DNA of 43,165 bases from Nonomuraea turkmeniaca (lineage in GTDB: Bacteria; Actinomycetota; Actinomycetes; Streptosporangiales; Streptosporangiaceae): NCBI RefSeq assembly GCF_005889735.1, contig NZ_VCKY01000071.1:1-43165 (forward strand). The letters are read 5' to 3'. Positions 7,985-16,133 of this stretch are shown here, piece after piece (position 1 is the first letter of the stretch; every line of letters begins with the position of its first letter). The notes below the pieces were generated by a model. The model was not told where the DNA came from. It did no database searches and saw nothing but the letters and a program-made list of their open reading frames with translations. The position numbers and the translations under genes are program-made.

Positions 7985-10016
7985 TCTGCTCCTCTTCCTT
8001 GACCGTCTGGTGCCACGGCCGGCGCACCGAACCCGGTGCGAACGGCTCCGGCCGGCCCTTGAGCCGGTCCGAGGAGTGCAGCTGCCACGGCACGCTCGTG
8101 ACCATGACCCCCGGCTTGAACAGCAGCCGCGCCTTCAGCCTGAGCGCGCTCTGGTTGTGCAGCAGGTGCTCCCACCAGTGGCCGACCACGTACTCCGGGA
8201 TGAACACGGTCACCACGTCACGCGGCGAGCGTCGCCGCAGGTGCTTGACGTAGTCGAGGATGGGCTGCGTGATCTCCCGGTACGGCGAGTCGAGCATCTT
8301 CAGCGGCACCGGGATGCCCCGCCGCTCCCACTCCTCCTGCAGCTTGCGCGCGTCCTCGCCCTCGACGCCCACGGTGATGGCCTCCAGCGTGGACGGCCGG
8401 GTTGCGCGGGCGTACGCCAGCGCCCGCATCGTCGGCTTGTGGATCTTGGAGACGAGCACGATGGCGTGGTTGCGGGCCGGCAGCATGGACGGCTCGTAGT
8501 CCTCGGTGATCTCCAGCTCGGCCGCCACGTTGTCGTAGTGGTGCCTGATGCCCTTCATCATGAGGAACAGGATCGGCATCGCGATCACCACGATCCACGC
8601 CCCGACCAGGAACTTCGTCAGCAGCACCACGATGAGCACGAGCCCCGTCATGACGGCGCCGAAGAAGTTGATGGCCCGGGAGCGATGCATCTGGTGCCGG
8701 ATCCTGGGGTCGGTCTCGGTCTTCAGGTGCCGGGTCCAGTGGATGACCATGCCGGTCTGGCTGAGCGTGAACGACACGAAGACGCCCACGATGTAGAGGT
8801 TCAGCAGGCGGCTGACGTCGGCCTGGAAGCCCCACAGCAGCAGGCACGCGCCGAGCGCCAGGATGACGATGCCGTTGGAGAAGGCCAGCCGGTCGCCGCG
8901 GGTGTGCAGCTGCCGCGGCAGGTAACGGTCCTGCGCCAGGATCGAGCCGAGCACCGGGAAGCCGTTGAACGCCGTGTTGGCCGCCAGGAACAGGATCAGC
9001 GCCGTGACCGCCGAGATCGCGATGAACATCAGCGACCCGCCGCCGAACACCGCGTCGGCCACCTGGGAGATGATCGGCTGCTGGTAGTAGTCGGGCCCGA
9101 CCGGGGTGCCGTCCGGCCTGAGCAGGTCGCGCGCGACCACGGACGGCTCGGCGATCCTCACCCCGGACGCCAGCCCGAGCGCGATGATGCCGCTGAACAT
9201 GGTGACCGCGACGAGGCCCATCATGAGCAGCGTCGTGGCGGCGTTCTTGCTCTTGGGCTTGCGGAAGGCGGGCACGCCGTTGCTGATGGCCTCCACACCG
9301 GTCAGGGCCGCACAGCCGGAGGAGAACGCGCGCAGGACCAGGAACGCCGCGGCGAAGGCCGTCAGGTTGGTCTGCTCGGGCTCGATGGTGAAGTGGGCGC
9401 TCGGCGCCTCGATCTGCTCGCCCAGCACCAGGATCCGGAACCCGCCCCAGGCGATCAGCACGAACACGGCCACCATGAACCCGTACGTGGGAATGGCGAA
9501 GGCGGCGCCGGACTCGCGGATGCCGCGCAGGTTGATCACGGTGAGCAGGATCACGATGGCGATGGCGACGGAGGGCTTGTGCTCACCCACGAACGGGATC
9601 GTGGCGCCCACGTAGTCGACGCCGTTGGCCACGGACACCGCGACCGTCAGCACGTAGTCGACCATGAGCGCGCTGGCCACGGTGAGGCCGGCGTTCTTGC
9701 CGAGGTTGGTGGTCGCGACCTCGTAGTCGCCGCCGCCGCTGGGATAGGCGTGCACGTTCTGCCGGTACGACGCCACCACCGTGAGCATCACGACCACCAC
9801 GGCGATGGCGACCCACGGGCTGAAGCTGTAGAAGGAGACGCCGGCCAGCGACAAAATGACCAGAATCTCCTGCGGCGCATAGGCAACGGAGGAAAGGGCG
9901 TCACTCGCGAAAACGGGTAGTGCGATCCGCTTACGGAGGAGTTGCTCATGAAGCTGCCCGCTGCGTAGGGCGCGCCCCACGAGCAAGCGTTTGACAAGAT
10001 CCGTTACCTTCGCCAC
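7974..10016 (-). CDS. APC-superfamily permease, KimA-like potassium transporter
   Basis: 680 aa with about twelve transmembrane helices in the first ~440 residues and a soluble C-terminal domain of about 190 residues. The signature ALPVFASDALSSVAYAPQEIL at the first helix, plus SGGGDYEVATTNLG, match the KimA (YdaO)/APC potassium-proton symporter group rather than ordinary amino-acid permeases. Two RCK-type TrkA proteins start divergently next door, supporting a K+ role; substrate identity remains inference. I place the start at GTG 10016 (VAKVTDLVKRLLVG), because homologues begin close to this motif and a TAGCAT box lies eight bases upstream; ATG 10037 would add seven residues. The order methyltransferase, permease, TrkA, TrkA is conserved in actinobacteria. 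Confidence 0.85.
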   Translation of the reverse strand: MAKVTDLVKRLLVGRALRSGQLHEQLLRKRIALPVFASDALSSVAYAPQEILVILSLAGVSFYSFSPWVAIAVVVVMLTVVASYRQNVHAYPSGGGDYEVATTNLGKNAGLTVASALMVDYVLTVAVSVANGVDYVGATIPFVGEHKPSVAIAIVILLTVINLRGIRESGAAFAIPTYGFMVAVFVLIAWGGFRILVLGEQIEAPSAHFTIEPEQTNLTAFAAAFLVLRAFSSGCAALTGVEAISNGVPAFRKPKSKNAATTLLMMGLVAVTMFSGIIALGLASGVRIAEPSVVARDLLRPDGTPVGPDYYQQPIISQVADAVFGGGSLMFIAISAVTALILFLAANTAFNGFPVLGSILAQDRYLPRQLHTRGDRLAFSNGIVILALGACLLLWGFQADVSRLLNLYIVGVFVSFTLSQTGMVIHWTRHLKTETDPRIRHQMHRSRAINFFGAVMTGLVLIVVLLTKFLVGAWIVVIAMPILFLMMKGIRHHYDNVAAELEITEDYEPSMLPARNHAIVLVSKIHKPTMRALAYARATRPSTLEAITVGVEGEDARKLQEEWERRGIPVPLKMLDSPYREITQPILDYVKHLRRRSPRDVVTVFIPEYVVGHWWEHLLHNQSALRLKARLLFKPGVMVTSVPWQLHSSDRLKGRPEPFAPGSVRRPWHQTVKEEEQIKS

Positions 10017-10024
10017 GTAACGAG

Positions 10025-10030
10025 ATGCTA
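10025..10030 (-). promoter_or_regulatory. -10 box for leaderless permease gene
   Basis: TAGCAT on the minus strand, eight bases before the GTG start at 10016. Same spacing as several other starts in the window. No recognisable -35. Confidence 0.4.
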
Positions 10031-10118
10031 GCCCCATACGCAGGCCCTAAACGAGGTGAGCCCCCCGTGGGGCCATACTGGTGTCGAGCAACCGGCCGAC
10101 CGCGAGATGCGGGGGGAT

Positions 10119-10784
10119 ATGCATATAGTGATCATGGGATGTGGCCGGGTGGGATCGACCATCGCGCACATCCTCGAAGACAGCGGCCATTCCGTCGCCA
10201 TCATCGACCGCGACCCGCAGGCGTTCCGCCGGCTGCGCGCCGGGTTCCGGGGGCGGCGGGTGACGGGCGTCGGCTTCGATCGCGACGTGCTCACCGAGGC
10301 CGGCGTCGAGTCCGCGACGGCGTTCGTCGCGGTCTCCAGCGGCGACAACTCCAACATCATCTCCGCGCGCGTGGCGCGCGAGACGTTCGGCGTCGACAAC
10401 GTGGTGGCCCGCATCTACGACCCCCGCCGGGCCGAGGTCTACCAGCGGCTGGGCATCCCCACGGTGGCGACCGTGCGCTGGACCGCCGACCAGATCCTGC
10501 GCCGCATCCTCCCCGAGGGCGCCGAGCCGCTCTGGCGCGACCCCACCGGCACCGTCGTGCTGGCCGAAGTCGCCGCCAACCCGTCCTGGATCGGCACCCG
10601 CGTCATCGACCTGGAGCGTCACGTACGCATACGGGCCGCCTTCATCAACCGTATGGGCGAGGCCGTCACCATCACGGAGGACACCGTGGTCCAGGAAGGC
10701 GACGTGCTCCACGTCATCGCCGCCGAGAACGACATGGACCGGATCAACAAGGTGCTCGCCGCGGCACCGGAAGTGGACCACTGA
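10119..10784 (+). CDS. trkA: TrkA/RCK potassium-uptake regulatory protein (first of pair, CeoB-like)
   Basis: 221 aa. The N-terminal Rossmann RCK domain begins MHIVIMGCGRVGS (GxGxxG nucleotide loop) with the acidic end of beta-2 at IIDRD, followed by an RCK_C/TrkA_C domain (~135-215) that typically binds nucleotides or other ligands. Such proteins gate Trk/Ktr potassium channels at the inner face of the membrane. ATG 10119 is chosen because GGGGGGAT lies directly upstream and the protein then starts at the first beta strand; the frame open from 10056 adds an unrelated leader. It overlaps the second TrkA gene by one base (TGATG). Position corresponds to ceoB (Rv2691) of M. tuberculosis. Confidence 0.9.
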   Translation: MHIVIMGCGRVGSTIAHILEDSGHSVAIIDRDPQAFRRLRAGFRGRRVTGVGFDRDVLTEAGVESATAFVAVSSGDNSNIISARVARETFGVDNVVARIYDPRRAEVYQRLGIPTVATVRWTADQILRRILPEGAEPLWRDPTGTVVLAEVAANPSWIGTRVIDLERHVRIRAAFINRMGEAVTITEDTVVQEGDVLHVIAAENDMDRINKVLAAAPEVDH

Positions 10785-11443
10785 TGCGCGTCGCCATCGC
10801 CGGAGCGGGGGCCGTCGGCCGTTCCATCGCGGCCGAGCTCCTGGAGAACGGCCACGAGGTCCTGCTCATCGACGTCGACCCCCGCGCCATCAAGATCGAC
10901 AGCGTGCCGCGGGCCGAGTGGCTGCTCGCCGACGCCTGCGAGATCGCCTCCCTCGACGAGGCCGGACTCAACAACTGCCACGTCGTGGTGGCCTCCTCCG
11001 GCGACGACAAGGTCAACCTGGTGGTGTCGCTGCTGGCCAAGACCGAGTACGGCGTGCCGCGCGTGGTGGCCAGGATCAACCACCCCAACAACGAGTGGCT
11101 GTTCAACGAGTCGTGGGGCGTGGACGTGGCCGTCTCGACCCCGCGCCTGCTGAGCGCGCTGGTGGAGGAGGCGGTCAGCGTCGGCGACCTGGTCCGCCTG
11201 ATGACGTTCCGCCAGGGCCAGGCCAACCTGGTGGAGCTCACGCTGGCGGAGGACGCACCGGTGGTGGGCCAGCGGGCCGGCTCGGTGCCGTGGCCGGTGG
11301 ACGCGGCGCTGGTGGCGATCCTGCGGGAGGGGCGAGTCCTGGTGCCGACGGCGGACGATCCGCTGGAGGCGGGGGACGAGCTGCTGTTCGTCGCGAGCCA
11401 GGAAGTCGAGCAGGAGCTCGCCCACCTCCTCTCCCAGCACTGA
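10784..11443 (+). CDS. trkA: TrkA/RCK potassium-uptake regulatory protein (second of pair, CeoC-like)
   Basis: 219 aa, starting MRVAIAGAGAVGRSIAAELL with the GxGxxG loop and LIDVD at the end of beta-2, again RCK_N plus TrkA_C. Translation is coupled to the upstream TrkA through TGATG, so the two are probably made in equal amounts and may form a hetero-oligomeric ring. No TrkG/TrkH/KtrB pore gene is present in the window; the only candidate transporter nearby is the divergent KimA-like permease. Corresponds in position to ceoC (Rv2692). Assignment to family is firm; which transporter it controls is inferred. Confidence 0.9.
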   Translation: MRVAIAGAGAVGRSIAAELLENGHEVLLIDVDPRAIKIDSVPRAEWLLADACEIASLDEAGLNNCHVVVASSGDDKVNLVVSLLAKTEYGVPRVVARINHPNNEWLFNESWGVDVAVSTPRLLSALVEEAVSVGDLVRLMTFRQGQANLVELTLAEDAPVVGQRAGSVPWPVDAALVAILREGRVLVPTADDPLEAGDELLFVASQEVEQELAHLLSQH

Positions 11444-11806
11444 ACGGCTTACGGGCCTGCCCTCTTGCGTGGTCTGCCTGACCAGCAGGACCAGGCACAC
11501 GATGTAGGCAAGAGCGCCAGGGACGGTTGGGACGAGGATGGCGGGCTGGTACCAGACCGCCCTGAGCCGAGCACCTCGGGAACGGGCTCGCCGCCGGCCC
11601 CGCTGAGCATGAAGGGGGTCCCTGCCGACACCACCAACAGCAGGAAGGGGAAGGGCGAGCACTCCCTGCGCGACCACCAGCAACGGAGCGCTGACCCTGG
11701 CGCGCCACGCGAGTCCGGCCATCACCAATACGATCATTGCCGCCAGAGCGAGCAGCGCGGCATGGTCTGGCCAATGCCAGGATCCTGGAGCACGCCGCGC
11801 GCATCA
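11444..11806 (-). pseudogene. Frameshifted relic of a small membrane protein
   Basis: No intact gene covers this 377-bp gap, but the minus strand encodes clear membrane-protein pieces in alternating frames. One frame from about 11755 reads AALLALAAMIVLVMAGLAWR ... QGVLALPLP. A second, from about 11640, reads LLVVSAGTPFMLSGAGGEP. The first frame resumes near 11565 with AVWYQPAILVPTVPGALAY and continues IVCLVLLVRQTTQEG. Joining them needs at least two frameshifts, and no good start codon precedes the first piece. I read it as a decayed protein of about 110 aa with three or four membrane helices, at the end of the DUF3159 operon. Sequencing error is an alternative. The family is not recognised. 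Confidence 0.5.
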
Positions 11807-11820
11807 CGCGGTGGAGCGGG

Positions 11821-12492
11821 TCAGGCCGGGGCGACCGGAGGCTTGATCGGCGTGCGGCCGCGGCCCAGGATCCAGAGCATCGCCCCGAGCGCGGCCACCT
11901 GGAGCGGCCAGCCCATCGCGATCTTGGCGAGGCCGAGCGCCGCCACCGCTTCGTCCCCGCCGCCGAACAGGTAGACGGGCCCCTGCACCGCCACCCTGAC
12001 CGCGCACGGCAGCATGAGCAGCCAGGTCAGGCGGGTGCAGAGCTTCACGATGCCGGGATCCTTGTGCCAGGCGGTCGGGTCGCCCGTGACCGAGCCGATC
12101 AGGAAGCCGACGACCGGCCAGCGGGTGACGATCGACAGCAGCATGCCCACCATGTAGCCGGCGTTCCACAGGATGCCCGGCAGGAAGTAGTCCTTCGCGT
12201 CGCCCGTGCGGCTGGCGAAGAAAGCCCCGATCGCGATGCCGATCAAGCTGTTGATCACGAACTGCGGCGTCGAGCGTTGCAGGATCCTGACCACCAGCAG
12301 CAGGACCGCCAGCGAGATGCTGACGATCAGCGACAGCTTCAGCTCCTCGGTGGAGATCCAGCACACCGTGAACGCGATCGTCGGGATCGCCGCCTCGATG
12401 ATCCCGCGCACGCCGCCGAAGGCCTTGGCGAGCTGCGCTCGCACCGCGGCCTCGACAGTGTCGTGGGCGACCTCTTCCGCCTCAGCACTCAC
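11821..12492 (-). CDS. DUF3159 family membrane protein
   Basis: 223 aa, with a short acidic N-terminus (MSAEAEEVAHDTVEAAVRAQL) and about five to six transmembrane helices. The segment FGGVRGIIEAAIPTIAFTV and the pattern SRTGDAKDYFLPGILWNAGY identify the actinobacterial DUF3159 family (Rv2693c position). Function is unknown; the conserved place between the OB-fold protein and the TrkA pair hints at membrane or ion homeostasis. The start is GTG, with AGGGAG ten bases upstream, four bases after the stop of the OB-fold gene, so the two are co-transcribed. Confidence 0.88.
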   Translation of the reverse strand: MSAEAEEVAHDTVEAAVRAQLAKAFGGVRGIIEAAIPTIAFTVCWISTEELKLSLIVSISLAVLLLVVRILQRSTPQFVINSLIGIAIGAFFASRTGDAKDYFLPGILWNAGYMVGMLLSIVTRWPVVGFLIGSVTGDPTAWHKDPGIVKLCTRLTWLLMLPCAVRVAVQGPVYLFGGGDEAVAALGLAKIAMGWPLQVAALGAMLWILGRGRTPIKPPVAPA

Positions 12493-12496
12493 CTGG

Positions 12497-12883
12497 TCAA
12501 CTCCCTGGGCGCAACTCGTAACGAGGATTGAACATCACCTTGCGCCCGTCCTGCATGCTGACCAGGCCCTCGGCCTTGACCGTGCGGCCGGGCTCGATGC
12601 CCGCGATCTTGCGGCGGCCGAGCCATACCAGGTCGATCACATCCGACCCGTCGTAGAGCTCGGCTTCGAGAGCAGGGGCACCGCCCCTTGGACGCAAAGT
12701 CACCGTACGTAGCGTACCTGCCACGCAGAAGCGCCGACGGCCGCCACACGACGCGATCGGCGTCGCGCCGACCTCGTCGGCGTCTTCCCGCAGCTCCTGG
12801 GCTTCGATCTCGGACTGGGGGGATGCCAGTCGGCTGAGGAACCCGCGCAATCCCCCGCGTTTGGGGGGCTCTGCCGTACTCAT
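12497..12883 (-). CDS. OB-fold nucleic-acid-binding domain protein
   Basis: 128 aa. An N-terminal helix-rich stretch (LRGFLSRLASPQSEIEAQEL) is followed by a single OB-fold core: VAGTLRTVTLRP, LEAELYDGSDVIDLVWLG, GIEPGRTVKAEGLVS and FNPRYEL. It is the homologue of the small OB protein always found between DUF3159 and DUF3710 (Rv2694c position). It probably binds single-stranded nucleic acid, but no partner is known. ATG start; the upstream ribosome site is weak, and the gene lies 29 bases after DUF3710 in the same operon. Confidence 0.85.
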   Translation of the reverse strand: MSTAEPPKRGGLRGFLSRLASPQSEIEAQELREDADEVGATPIASCGGRRRFCVAGTLRTVTLRPRGGAPALEAELYDGSDVIDLVWLGRRKIAGIEPGRTVKAEGLVSMQDGRKVMFNPRYELRPGS

Positions 12884-12912
12884 GATGAATCAGCCTATGC
12901 GAATGTCAGCCC

Positions 12913-13551
12913 TTAGCGAATCTCGCTGATTTCAGGTCCTCGTTTGAAGGGGTTGAGCCCCTGCGGGTCCTCGGCCTGTTCGCTCGTCTGCTCGTTGGGG
13001 CGGCGTAGCGTGATCGGCTCCTCGCGGGCCATCGGCTCGTCGCCGCGGACCACCACGACATCCTTGATGAAGTCGACGAACGCCCCGAAGACCGCCTCGT
13101 CGTGCGCCCCCTTGCCGGAGATCACCGCGAGCAGGAACCAGCGCGGGCCGTCGATGCCGAGGTAGCGGGCCGGCCTGACGTTGCCGTCGGCCTTGATCTC
13201 GCCGCTCAGCTCGGTGCCGAACGGGCCCTCCCGCTCCTCCAGGTCCTTCGCCTGCGCCAGGATCTTGGTCTTGACCTCGTCCCACAGGCCCGAGCTGCGC
13301 GGCGCGGCCAGCGCCTGCAGCTGCAGACTGCTCTCCTCGTAGAGGACGACGACGCCGACGTGCTGGTCGCCGAGCGAGGCCAGCCGTACGTCGAAGTCGG
13401 GGTTGTGCGGCAGCCGCAGGCCGCCGAGGTCGATCCTGTCGGCCTCGGGATGGGGCTCGTCGGCATCCCAGGGGCCGGACTCTCGCGTGGGCGCAGCAGA
13501 CTCCTGCTCGACCACCTTCTCCGGCTGCTCACGCCGACGACGTCGGAACAC
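12913..13551 (-). CDS. DUF3710 domain-containing protein
   Basis: 212 aa. Basic N-terminus (MFRRRRREQPEK), acidic low-complexity region, then the DUF3710 core (~40-185): GPWDADEP, RIDLGGLRLP, VRLASLGDQ, SSLQLQALAAPRSSGLWDEV, GPRWFLLAVISGKGA. Function unknown; conserved beside dut in actinobacteria (Rv2696c position). I choose GTG 13551 over GTG 13560 because the AGGGAG ribosome site is then nine to ten bases away rather than one, and homologues begin with Met-Phe followed by basic residues. Part of the thioesterase-dut-DUF3710-OB-DUF3159 minus-strand operon. Confidence 0.88.
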   Translation of the reverse strand: MFRRRRREQPEKVVEQESAAPTRESGPWDADEPHPEADRIDLGGLRLPHNPDFDVRLASLGDQHVGVVVLYEESSLQLQALAAPRSSGLWDEVKTKILAQAKDLEEREGPFGTELSGEIKADGNVRPARYLGIDGPRWFLLAVISGKGAHDEAVFGAFVDFIKDVVVVRGDEPMAREEPITLRRPNEQTSEQAEDPQGLNPFKRGPEISEIR

Positions 13552-13597
13552 TTTCCTCACTCTCCCTGCTCGCGTGGGCCGCGGAACGGCCCGACTT

Positions 13598-14038
13598 TCA
13601 ACGTCCCGTGGATCCGAAGCCGTTCGCGCCGCGTACCGAACCCGGCAGGCGCTCGACCTCGTAGAAGGCCGCGCGCTCGACCCGCTGGATCACGAGCTGC
13701 GCCACCCGGTCGCCGCGCTGGAGCCGGAACGGCTCCTTGGCGTCCGTGTTGATCAACGTCACCTTGATCTCGCCCCGGTAGCCCGCGTCGACCGTGCCGG
13801 GCGCGTTGACCATCGTGACCCCGTGCCTGACCGCCAGTCCCGAACGCGGATGCACGAACGCCGCGTAGCCGTCGGGAAGGGCGATCGCCACGCCCGTGCC
13901 GACGACGGCCCGCTCACCGGGCAGCAGCTCGACGCCTTCAGCCGCGTAGAGGTCGGCGCCCGCGTCTCCAGGATGGGCGTAGGACGGCATCGGCAGCTCG
14001 ACGTCGAGCCGGTGGATGAGGACCTCCACGTTGCTCAA
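13598..14038 (-). CDS. dut: Deoxyuridine 5'-triphosphate nucleotidohydrolase (dUTPase)
   Basis: 146-aa trimeric dUTPase that hydrolyses dUTP to dUMP and pyrophosphate, keeping uracil out of DNA and supplying thymidylate synthesis. All five motifs are present in order: I PGDAGADLYA, II HPRSGLA, III GTVDAGYRGEI (catalytic Asp and Tyr), IV RGDRVAQLVI and V GFGSTGR, the C-terminal arm that closes the site. The start is TTG at 14038, overlapping the thioesterase stop by four bases (TTGA), with GAGGTG five bases upstream; a GTG at 14029 is the alternative. Length is normal for the family. Confidence 0.96.
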   Translation of the reverse strand: MSNVEVLIHRLDVELPMPSYAHPGDAGADLYAAEGVELLPGERAVVGTGVAIALPDGYAAFVHPRSGLAVRHGVTMVNAPGTVDAGYRGEIKVTLINTDAKEPFRLQRGDRVAQLVIQRVERAAFYEVERLPGSVRGANGFGSTGR

Positions 14039-14589
14039 GGGTTCACCTCGTAGTCCTGGTGCTCTGCGGCGATGGCGGCCAGGTCACCGTGCTGGGCGAA
14101 GTGCTCCATGCTCACCTCGATGAACAGCGCTGCGGCACGGACGGCGACCGGTCCGTCGGGGGCGCCGATGCGCCCCTCAGCCTCAAGGTACGCCTTCCTG
14201 CCCGCGATGCCGTTGCACCAGGCGCGCAGGTGGAGTGTCGTGCCCACGGGAACGGGGAGAAGGAAGTCGGTCTCCAGCCGTCCCGTCACATACGGCTTGT
14301 GGAACAGGTAAACGGACATTCCGATGACCTCGTCCATGGCGGCGGCCAGCACTCCGCCGTGCGCCAGCATCGGCGCTCCCTGGTGCGCCTCCCCCACCGT
14401 GAACTCCGCCTCGACGGTGGTGCCGTCGGGGGTCCTGGCCGTGAGGTGCAGGCCGGTCGGGTGGTCGGTGCCGCAGCCGAAGCAGCGGCTGTAGTGGGAG
14501 CCCAGGTCGGTGCCCGGCGGCGGCGCGTCGGGGTGGGCCGCCGGCGTGCCGGCGTCCGGCGGCGGGGTCGTGAGGGAGGAACGGGTCAC
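14035..14589 (-). CDS. PaaI-like hotdog-fold thioesterase
   Basis: About 184 aa; a Pro/Thr-rich N-terminal tail then a single hotdog domain. Conserved pieces are SRCFGCGTDHPTGL, GAPMLAHGGVLAAAMDEVIG (the HGG..A..DE catalytic-helix motif) and RLETDFLLPVPVGT. Enzymes of this group hydrolyse acyl-CoA thioesters; the FGCG segment is typical of actinobacterial members next to dut. Substrate unknown. GTG 14589 is used as start, though the frame stays open to 14703; the upstream part is Arg/Pro-rich, lies in a 42-bp tandem repeat and looks non-coding. Its stop overlaps the dut start, so expression is coupled to dUTPase. Not closely similar to the second thioesterase at 28 kb. Confidence 0.82.
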   Translation of the reverse strand: MTRSSLTTPPPDAGTPAAHPDAPPPGTDLGSHYSRCFGCGTDHPTGLHLTARTPDGTTVEAEFTVGEAHQGAPMLAHGGVLAAAMDEVIGMSVYLFHKPYVTGRLETDFLLPVPVGTTLHLRAWCNGIAGRKAYLEAEGRIGAPDGPVAVRAAALFIEVSMEHFAQHGDLAAIAAEHQDYEVNP

Positions 14590-14647
14590 GGGTGACGAGG
14601 TTACTCCGTGTCCACGCCCCGCCGGTCCTCGCTCCGCGCTCCGCGCC

Positions 14648-14731
14648 GGCCCTCGCGCCACCGGTCGCCGGTCCGGCCTTCGCCTCCCCGGCCCTCGCGT
14701 CACCGGTCGCCGGTCCGGCCCTCGCCTCCCT
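14648..14731. repeat. 42-bp tandem repeat, two copies
   Basis: Two adjacent 42-bp units (14648-14689 and 14690-14731) differing at three positions, each containing CACCGGTCGCCGGTCCGGCC after the second position of the unit or its one-base variant. The second copy encodes the last residues of the AI-2E family protein; the first lies just beyond its stop. Confidence 0.8.
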
Positions 14732-15935
14732 GGCCCCCTGGCTCCGTTTCGCCTCCGGCAGGAGTCCCGCCCGCCGTGGGAGGCACGTCCTGGCCGGACG
14801 GGGGTCCGGACCCGGGCGCCGGGCGGGACGGCTCGCCGCCGTCCGGGGGCTCGGCATGGTCCTCAGGTGGCGGCGGCAGGGCCGGTGGCTCGTGCCGGAG
14901 CTCCGGCAGTGCCCGGTAGAGCACCGCCGCCACCGGAACGGCCACGGCGGCCCCCGCGATGCCCGCCAGGATGCCCCCGATGGACAGCACCAGGATGATC
15001 GCCAGCGGATGGAAGTTGAGCGCCCGCCCCACGATGAGCGGCTGCAGCACGTGGTTCTCCAGTTGCTGCTCCACGATGAGGATGCCGAGGAAGACCAGCG
15101 CGAGCACCAGTCCCTTCGCGCCCAGCGTGACGAGCGTGGCCACCGTGCCGGCGAAGAAGATGCCGACGATCGGGATGAAACTGGCGAAGAAGATCAGCAC
15201 CGCCAGCGGCGCCCACAGCGGCACCCCCATGCCGGCCAGCACGATGCCCATGATCAGGCCGTGCACCGCGGCCACCGCCACGGTGCCCTGCACGTAGTGG
15301 GAGAGCGTCGTCCACGCGGCCCGCCCGGCCCGGTCCACGCGCGGCGCCATCCGGCCGAACCCCCGCAGGAACCACCCCCAGATCCGGTCGCCGTCCTTGA
15401 GCAGGAAGAACGTCACGAACAGCAGCAGCACGATGGACGCGAGCACCTCGAGCGCGGCCGCGCCGGCGCTCAGGACGGTGCCGGTGATGGCATTACGTTG
15501 TGTGTTGACGAGGTTGGCGATCTCGTCGACGTAAGCCGTGATCTGCGCCTGCTCGAGGTGCAGCGGGCCGGTGATCAGCCACTCCTGCACGTCGCGAGCG
15601 GTCGCCTGCACCTGCGTGACCAGGTTGGGGAACTCCTCGCTGGCCCGCGCCCCGACCAGCCAGCCGGTGCCGATGAGCACGGTCAGGGCCACCAGCATGG
15701 TGAGCCAGGTGGCGTAGATCGGCCGCATGCCCGCCTGGCGCAGGCTGTTGGTCAACGGGAACAGCAGCGCGGTCAGCAGCAACGCGATCGCCACCGGCAG
15801 CGCCACGAACGTCAGCCGGGCGATGACCAGGGCGAAGAAGTAGACGACCACGCCGACGAGGATCAGGCACACGCACCACGCGGCCATCTTCGCCAGCACG
15901 GGCGGCACGAGTTTGGTTGGGCGGTCCGGCAGCAC
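14700..15935 (-). CDS. AI-2E family (PerM-type) transporter
   Basis: About 411 aa with seven to eight transmembrane helices. The family pattern is clear: CLILVGVVVYFFALVIARL, the LLTALLFPL helix, a large soluble segment (~100-180), LFVTFFLLKDGDRIWGWF, then SFIPIVGIFFAG and ENHVLQPLIVGRALNFHPLAIIL near the C-terminal helices. The AI-2E exporter/PerM family includes TqsA and sodium-proton antiporters; the substrate here is unknown. A 60-residue Pro/Gly/Glu-rich cytoplasmic tail ends in a 42-bp repeat. The start is uncertain: GTG 15935 is chosen for homology, while the frame runs far upstream through DNA antisense to the transposon gene. The nearby transposon insertion may have altered its native promoter or N-terminus. 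Confidence 0.82.
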   Translation of the reverse strand: MLPDRPTKLVPPVLAKMAAWCVCLILVGVVVYFFALVIARLTFVALPVAIALLLTALLFPLTNSLRQAGMRPIYATWLTMLVALTVLIGTGWLVGARASEEFPNLVTQVQATARDVQEWLITGPLHLEQAQITAYVDEIANLVNTQRNAITGTVLSAGAAALEVLASIVLLLFVTFFLLKDGDRIWGWFLRGFGRMAPRVDRAGRAAWTTLSHYVQGTVAVAAVHGLIMGIVLAGMGVPLWAPLAVLIFFASFIPIVGIFFAGTVATLVTLGAKGLVLALVFLGILIVEQQLENHVLQPLIVGRALNFHPLAIILVLSIGGILAGIAGAAVAVPVAAVLYRALPELRHEPPALPPPPEDHAEPPDGGEPSRPAPGSGPPSGQDVPPTAGGTPAGGETEPGGQGGEGRTGDR

Positions 15936-16133
15936 GTGTTCAAGACTGGCATGTCCGGGCCGCGGATGCGCGCCGATAAACGCCGGGCGCGGCTCACAAG
16001 CCGAAGATCGGGCCTGTGTAAGGGGTGGCCGGACGCTGAACCTGACACCCCTTTTCGAAAACAGTATGGAAAACATCGGTGACAATAGGTTACCATCGCG
16101 ATGGGTGATGATTACGTGACAGGAGGTGCTCGA
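15936..16133. other. Intergenic region with left flank of the tnpB element
   Basis: A 198-bp stretch between the AI-2E gene start and tnpB. It is less GC-rich near tnpB, with a TACCAT box at 16091-16096 and AGGAGG upstream of the tnpB ATG. The left end of the element must lie here, but I could not fix its boundary or the target-adjacent motif. No trace of the 5' part of the gene remnant found on the right side is visible. Confidence 0.5.

Noticed and set aside
8010..9920. 636-codon open frame on the plus strand, antisense to the permease gene
   Set aside because: It is the high-GC shadow of a clear APC permease; composition is His/Asp/Arg/Gly-rich with no family motif, start signal or ribosome site.
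10030..10118. ydaO-type c-di-AMP riboswitch upstream of the KimA-like gene
   Set aside because: The spacer to the divergent gene is too short and the transcript appears leaderless, leaving no room for the aptamer.
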